From: Streptomyces adelaidensis
GTDB taxonomy: Bacteria; Actinomycetota; Actinomycetes; Streptomycetales; Streptomycetaceae
DNA length: 64,000 nt
Direction: 5' to 3'
NCBI RefSeq assembly: GCF_016598475.1
Contig: NZ_JAEMUX010000022.1
Coordinates: 53,328 to 117,327 of the forward strand
Shown here: one piece after another, positions 60,032 to 64,000 of the stretch
Numbering within the stretch: the first letter of the stretch is position 1
Layout: the number at the start of each line of letters is the position of its first letter
Translations under genes and position numbers: made by a program
Notes under the pieces: generated by a model
Seen by the model: the letters and a program-made list of their open reading frames with translations, nothing else
What the model was told of the DNA's origin: nothing
The model's database searches: none

Positions 60032-61570
60032 TCAGTTCTCGTCTTCGAGCCAGCCCATGGACCGCTCGACGGCCTTGAGCCAGCTCTTGTACTCACGGTC
60101 GCGCTTCTCCGCGTCCATGTTCGGGGTCCACTCGGCGGCCCGGCGCCAGTTGGCGCGCAGGTCGTCGGTGCTGGTCCAGAAGCCGACGGCGAGACCGGCG
60201 GCGTAGGCGGCGCCGAGGCAGGTCGTCTCGGCGACCATCGGACGCACCACGGGGGCGTCCAGGAAGTCCGAGAGCGTCTGCATCAGCAGGTTGTTGGAGG
60301 TCATGCCGCCGTCGACCTTGAGGGCCGCGAGCTCCACACCCGAGTCCTTGGTCATGGCGTCGGTGATCTCACGGGTCTGCCAGGCGGTGGCCTCCAGGAC
60401 GGCACGCGCGAGGTGCGCCTTGGTGACGTACCGGGTCAGACCGGCGATCACACCGCGGGCGTCGGAGCGCCAGTAGGGGGCGAACAGACCGGAGAAGGCC
60501 GGCACGAAGTACGCGCCGCCGTTGTCCTCGACCGAGAGCGCCAGCGTCTCGATCTCGGCGGCGGTGGAGATGAGCCCCATCTGGTCGCGCATCCACTGCA
60601 CCAGCGAACCGGTGACGGCGATCGAGCCCTCGAGGGCGTAGACCGGAGCGTCGTCGCCGATGCGGTAGCCGACGGTGGTCAGCAGGCCCGAGTACGAGTT
60701 GATGATCTTGTCGCCGGTGTTCATCAGCATGAACGTGCCGGTGCCGTACGTCGACTTGGCCTCGCCCTCGGCGAAACAGGTCTGGCCGAACAGGGCGGCC
60801 TGCTGGTCGCCGAGCGCGGAGGCGACCGGGATGCCGCCGAGCAGCTCGCCCAGGCTGCCGCCGGTGATCTCGCCGTACACCTCGGCGGAGGAGCGGATCT
60901 CCGGGAGCATCGACAGGGGGACGCCGATGGACTCGGCGATCTTCTCGTCCCACTCCAGGGTGTGCAGGTTCATCAGCATGGTGCGGGAGGCGTTGGTGAC
61001 GTCGGTGTAGTGCTTGCCGCCGTCGACACCGCCCGTCAGGTTCCAGATGACCCAGGTGTCCATGGTGCCGAAGAGGATGTCGCCGGCCTCGGCGCGCTCG
61101 CGCAGGCCCTCGACGTTGTCCAGCAGCCAGCGGGCCTTCGGGCCGGCGAAGTAGCTCGCCAGCGGCAGGCCGGTCTCGCGGCGGAAGCGGTCCTGGCCGA
61201 CGTTGCGGCCCAGCTCCCTGCAGAGCGCGTCGGTGCGGGTGTCCTGCCAGACGATGGCGTTGTGGACGGGCTCACCGGTGTTCTTGTCCCAGAGGAGAGT
61301 GGTCTCGCGCTGGTTGGTGATGCCGATGGCCTTGATGTCGTCGCGGGTGATGCCGGCCTTCTGGATGGCCCCGGCGACGACTTCCTGGACGTTGGTCCAG
61401 ATCTCGTTGGCGTTGTGCTCGACCCAGCCCGGCTTGGGGAAGATCTGCTCGTGCTCCTTCTGGTCGACGGAGACGATGCGTCCGTCGCGGTCGAAGACGA
61501 TGCAGCGGCTGGAGGTGGTGCCCTGGTCGATGGCGGCGATGAACGGCCCGGCGGTGTGGGCGTCGGTCAC
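60032..61570 (-). CDS. glpK: Glycerol kinase
   Basis: 512 residues, the standard length. ATP/phosphate motif IAIDQGTTSSRCIVFD, substrate/allosteric region GDQQAALFGQTCFAEGEAKS and TYGTGTFMLMNTGDKI are typical of FGGY kinases and glycerol kinase in particular. It phosphorylates glycerol to glycerol-3-phosphate, trapping glycerol entering by GlpF. The start is GTG or ATG at 61570 with AGGAGCAC just upstream. It lies between glpF and glpD in one operon controlled by GylR. Confidence 0.97.
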   Translation of the reverse strand: MTDAHTAGPFIAAIDQGTTSSRCIVFDRDGRIVSVDQKEHEQIFPKPGWVEHNANEIWTNVQEVVAGAIQKAGITRDDIKAIGITNQRETTLLWDKNTGEPVHNAIVWQDTRTDALCRELGRNVGQDRFRRETGLPLASYFAGPKARWLLDNVEGLRERAEAGDILFGTMDTWVIWNLTGGVDGGKHYTDVTNASRTMLMNLHTLEWDEKIAESIGVPLSMLPEIRSSAEVYGEITGGSLGELLGGIPVASALGDQQAALFGQTCFAEGEAKSTYGTGTFMLMNTGDKIINSYSGLLTTVGYRIGDDAPVYALEGSIAVTGSLVQWMRDQMGLISTAAEIETLALSVEDNGGAYFVPAFSGLFAPYWRSDARGVIAGLTRYVTKAHLARAVLEATAWQTREITDAMTKDSGVELAALKVDGGMTSNNLLMQTLSDFLDAPVVRPMVAETTCLGAAYAAGLAVGFWTSTDDLRANWRRAAEWTPNMDAEKRDREYKSWLKAVERSMGWLEDEN

Positions 61571-61669
61571 GGTGTGCTCCTGGAAGTCAACTGGTCAACG
61601 GGCGATACGTACGGCGCGTGCTGAGCGTTCCGCGAGAACGGTGCCTCGCGGAAGCGCGGCTCGGTGCTC

Positions 61670-62470
61670 CTAAGCAAATGCGACGTTGTAGATGCCTGCA
61701 GCGATGGCGGCGCCGATCAGGGGACCGGCCACCGGGATCCAGGCGTAGCTCCAGTCGGAGCCGCCCTTGTTGGGCAGGGGCAGGAGGGCGTGCACGATAC
61801 GCGGACCGAGGTCGCGGGCCGGGTTGATCGCGTAGCCGGTCGGGCCGCCGAGGGAGAGACCGATCGAGACCACGACGAGCGCGGTGATCAGGGCGCCGAT
61901 GGTGCCGAGACCCTTGCCTTCGCCGTTCATGCCCTGCGTGAGGATCGCCAGGACCAGGACCACGGTGCCGATGATCTCGGTGGCGAGGTTCTGCCACACG
62001 ACGCGGATCTCGGGACCGGTGGAGAAGATGCCGAGCACGGGACCCGCACCGGCCTCCCGGGCCTCGACCGCCTTGGCCTTGGTGGTCTCCGCGCCCGGAC
62101 CGCCGACGATCTCCTTGTCGGTGAGGTGGGCGTGGAACTGGCCGTAGTAGGCGACCCAGACCAGAGCGGCACCGATCATGGCGCCGAGCAGCTGCCCGCC
62201 CCAGTAGGTCGGGACCTGGCTCCACTCGATGCCGTTCTTCTTCAGCGCGAGCGCGAGGGTCACGGCCGGGTTCAGGTGGGCGCCGGAGAGCGGCGCCGAG
62301 GTGTAGACGGCCGTCAGAACGGCAAAACCCCACCCGAAGGTGATGGCGAGCCAACCGGCGTTACGGGCCTTGGAGGCCTTCAGCGTGACGGCGGCGCACA
62401 CGCCACCGCCGAGCAGGATGAGTATGGCGGTACCGATGGTCTCGCCGATGAAGATGTCGGAGCTGGACAC
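61670..62470 (-). CDS. glpF: Glycerol facilitator (MIP/aquaglyceroporin)
   Basis: 266 residues with six membrane helices and both half-helix motifs: HLNPAVTLAL and INPARDLGPR. A long insertion after the second helix pair (ETTKAKAVEAREAGAGP) is common in actinobacterial GlpF. It lets glycerol diffuse into the cell. GTG at 62470 follows AAAGGAG by 8 nt; the frame to 62560 crosses the GylR operator and is rejected. First structural gene of the glycerol operon. Confidence 0.96.
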   Translation of the reverse strand: MSSSDIFIGETIGTAILILLGGGVCAAVTLKASKARNAGWLAITFGWGFAVLTAVYTSAPLSGAHLNPAVTLALALKKNGIEWSQVPTYWGGQLLGAMIGAALVWVAYYGQFHAHLTDKEIVGGPGAETTKAKAVEAREAGAGPVLGIFSTGPEIRVVWQNLATEIIGTVVLVLAILTQGMNGEGKGLGTIGALITALVVVSIGLSLGGPTGYAINPARDLGPRIVHALLPLPNKGGSDWSYAWIPVAGPLIGAAIAAGIYNVAFA

Positions 62471-62551
62471 CCGCGACTCCTTTGTCCTTCGTCCAGGGGA
62501 AAGAGTTCGGCCCGTGGCGTTGTCACACTCTAACGCGTATTGCCGGTAGGT

Positions 62552-62568
62552 GTTCGACAATGTCGACC
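62552..62568. promoter_or_regulatory. GylR operator upstream of glpF
   Basis: GTTCGACAATGTCGACC matches the site before gylR (63736) at 15 of 17 positions. It lies 82-98 bp before glpF. A further half-site-like TTGTCGAAAAC is near 62617. Confidence 0.65.
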
Positions 62569-62738
62569 GATGGACGGGAGTCTTGCCCCGGCGTTACAGG
62601 TGCGTCAAGAGTTGTGTTGTCGAAAACACGATCGTTATTGATCGAACGGGCCGGTCGATCTTGGGATGGCTGCTATGGGTGCCCACGCGGGCACCTGACG
62701 CGCACGCGCAGACGGCTGAGGCGCACGGTCAGGAGGTG

Positions 62739-62859
62739 GGCGGAGGCAACGGCCAGGCACACGGCAGAGGCGACGGCCAGGCACACGGCGGAGGCGACGG
62801 CCGGGGGCAAGGCGAAGGCGCACGGTCAGGAGTAAGGCGAAGGCGACGGCCAGGCACAC
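62739..62859. repeat. 24-bp tandem repeat array next to the gylR terminator
   Basis: About five units of the type GGCGGAGGCAACGGCCAGGC plus ACAC, starting at 62739, 62763, 62787, 62811 and 62836. The last unit runs into the left arm of the gylR terminator. It is part of the 446-bp glpF-gylR spacer, which holds no gene. Confidence 0.75.
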
Positions 62860-62903
62860 GGCGAAGGCCGGGACACCGTGACGTGTCCCGGCCTTCGCCG
62901 TGT
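62856..62903 (-). terminator. Terminator of gylR
   Basis: Perfect 21-bp arms (ACACGGCGAAGGCCGGGACA plus C, and its complement) with a CGTGAC loop, 14 bp past the gylR stop. Confidence 0.8.
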
Positions 62904-62916
62904 CAGGTGGCGCCCG

Positions 62917-63681
62917 TCAGAACCGCACCGCGCCCAGGTCCCGCGACACCGCGCGGGCACAGTCCCGTACGGCCGCGATCAGCTCGGGGCGCAGCTCGCC
63001 CTCGCGGCACAGGCGCTCCACGGCGCCGGTGATGCCTACCGCACCCACGGGCATGCGCCGCCGGTCGTGGATGGGCGCGGCGATGGACGCGACGCCCTCC
63101 CAGGTCTCCTCGACGTCGGCCGCGTACCCGCGCGCGCGGGTGATGTCCAGGACGCCCTCGAAGTCGTCCAGGGTGCAGACGGTCCGCTCGGTGAACGCCT
63201 TGCGCTCGCCCTCCAGGACCTCGCTGTGCGCCACCGGGTCGTACGCCGAGAGGACCTTGCCGAGGGCGGTGGAGTGCAGTGGCTGCATGGCCCCTATCTC
63301 CAGGACCTGCCGGCTGTCGTCGGGCCGGAAGACGTGGTGCACGATCAGCACGCCCTGCAGGTGCAGCACCCCGAGGTGGACGCTCTCGCCGCTGGACCGG
63401 GCCAGGTCGTCCGTCCAGACCAGGGCGCGGGCCCGCAGCTCGTGGACGTCGAGATAGGTGGTCCCGAGCCGCAGCAGCTCGGCCCCCAGCTGGTAGCGCC
63501 CCGACGCGTCGTCCTGCTCGACGAAGCCCTCCTGCTGGAGCGTGCGCAGTATGCCGTGGGCCGTGCCCTTGGCGAGGCCCAGCGACGAGGCGATGTCCGA
63601 CAGGCCGAGCCGTCGCTCGCCGCCGCCGAGCAGCCGCAGCATCGCGGCCGCCCGTTCGAGCGACTGGATGTTCCGTGCCAT
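62917..63681 (-). CDS. gylR: IclR-family repressor of the glycerol operon
   Basis: 254 residues, the length of S. coelicolor GylR. Winged helix LGLSDIASSLGLAKGTAHGI precedes the IclR effector domain (STALGKVLSAYDP, GVASIAAPIHD). GylR represses its own promoter and the glpF-glpK-glpD operon and is released by glycerol-3-phosphate. Two palindromes upstream and one before glpF fit this loop. ATG at 63681 (MARNIQSLERA); the frame to 63744 crosses the operator. Confidence 0.96.
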   Translation of the reverse strand: MARNIQSLERAAAMLRLLGGGERRLGLSDIASSLGLAKGTAHGILRTLQQEGFVEQDDASGRYQLGAELLRLGTTYLDVHELRARALVWTDDLARSSGESVHLGVLHLQGVLIVHHVFRPDDSRQVLEIGAMQPLHSTALGKVLSAYDPVAHSEVLEGERKAFTERTVCTLDDFEGVLDITRARGYAADVEETWEGVASIAAPIHDRRRMPVGAVGITGAVERLCREGELRPELIAAVRDCARAVSRDLGAVRF

Positions 63682-63735
63682 CGCCGTCCTGCCTCCGTCC
63701 CCTTCATGACCGCCGTACGCGAAGGAACCACCAAC

Positions 63736-63772
63736 GTTCGGCAATGTCGAACACTACCGGTCGTTGCCGACC
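63736..63772. promoter_or_regulatory. Two GylR operators upstream of gylR
   Basis: GTTCG-GCAATGT-CGAAC (63736-63752) and GGTCG-TTGC-CGACC (63759-63772) are both palindromic. The first matches the glpF site, supporting autoregulation. Confidence 0.65.
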
Positions 63773-64000
63773 GCCCGCCAATGTCCGTCAACAGCTTTTC
63801 GGCCACGTGCACCGCATGGTGGCACTCCCGTGGCGGTCCGGTGTCCGTCGGGTGCCTGTCGGGTGTCCGTCCGGTGACCGTGATGTGCTGTCCCGTGCCT
63901 GTCGATCGTTCGTCGTCGGAGTAAACCGCATTCAGGGCGTTATTGATGGATCTCCGTGGCGTCGCCACGCCCAGCGCGCCACGCCCAGCGCGCCACGCCC
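63773..64000. other. Intergenic tail of the window with 14-bp repeats at the end
   Basis: No gene is supported. The last 38 bp are CGCCACGCCCAGCG repeated 2.7 times and continue beyond the edge. A run of GTGTCCGTCGGGTGCCTGTC-type repeats lies near 63840-63880. Confidence 0.5.

Noticed and set aside
58241..61624. 1,127-codon frame opposite glpD and glpK
   Set aside because: Antisense of two well-supported genes, with low-complexity valine/glycine/arginine-rich translation.
62471..62916. Coding gene in the glpF-gylR spacer
   Set aside because: Open frames there translate only the 24-bp repeat array (AEATARHT-like) and overlap the gylR terminator.
63345..63968. 207-codon frame upstream of and overlapping gylR
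   Set aside because: Its second half is an out-of-frame read of gylR and its start lies in repeats; no Shine-Dalgarno.

Overview
The window is high-GC actinobacterial DNA and almost certainly Streptomyces chromosome. It carries chaplins with an LAXTG surface anchor, a GylR/glycerol operon, mycothiol ligase (mshC) with its usual satellite genes, actinobacterial SoxR, a Pls-type peptide synthetase and many GTG starts. The gene order gylR-glpF-glpK-glpD, PAC2, mshC cluster, CorA, chaplins, gluconate genes, soxR matches, as I remember it, the S. coelicolor SCO1658-SCO1697 neighbourhood in mirror image. This is therefore mostly conserved core chromosome, not an island. I see no integrase, transposase, prophage or CRISPR array.

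Layout. 1-4.9 kb: a zinc alcohol dehydrogenase cut by the window edge, an MHS-type transporter, a divergent TetR/acyl-CoA dehydrogenase pair and a small YiaA/B membrane protein. 5-7.3 kb: a TetR gene and a two-gene xylan operon (GH11 xylanase overlapping a CE4 acetylxylan esterase) with CGAA-N3-TTCG operators. 7.4-11 kb: MaoC dehydratase, soxR, an Rnl5-type RNA ligase and two proteins of unknown function. 11.4-14.3 kb: a secreted penicillin/AHL acylase. 14.3-16.8 kb: an Hsp90-like/wHTH protein that has lost its ATP-binding N-terminus, preceded by a 35-codon ORF with a RHIM-like motif. 16.9-19.6 kb: an alpha/beta hydrolase and a NamZ-type muramidase. 19.8-24.8 kb: SDR, TetR, acyl-CoA dehydrogenase, APH-like phosphotransferase and MBL hydrolase, an acyl-CoA catabolic group. 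25-31 kb: a His-rich metal protein, two DUF202 membrane proteins, Nudix, DMT transporter, an FAD dehydrogenase and a molybdopterin oxidoreductase with its own cytochrome b. 31-34 kb: gluconate uptake, kinase and regulator. 34-40 kb: YchJ-like protein, M1 peptidase and a 1,288-residue Pls/PosA-type synthetase. 40 kb: tRNA-Leu(GAG). 40.4-43.5 kb: M20 peptidase, a short chaplin and a four-domain long chaplin. 43.5-50 kb: small conserved proteins, a RecD2-like protein without a normal Walker A, aldo/keto reductase, F420-type oxidoreductase and ferritin-like protein. 50-57 kb: CorA, then phosphatase, DUF3090, SCO1664-family protein and MshC, a secreted propeller-like protein and PAC2. 57.5-63.7 kb: a GntR regulator, glpD, glpK, glpF and gylR.

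Connections. Three to five palindromes of the form ACATACCGA-CCGG-TCGGTATGT lie upstream of the transporter, the SDR-TetR pair, the phosphotransferase-dehydrogenase pair, the FAD dehydrogenase and (weakly) the DUF202 pair, which suggests one TetR regulon across 27 kb. Separate palindromes mark the GylR, gluconate GntR and second GntR promoters. A dispersed palindromic element with the core GGGGAACTGCGCGA recurs in intergenic spaces and often serves as a terminator.

Start codons were chosen from Shine-Dalgarno spacing and family N-termini. Family names rest on motifs read by eye, since no search was possible.
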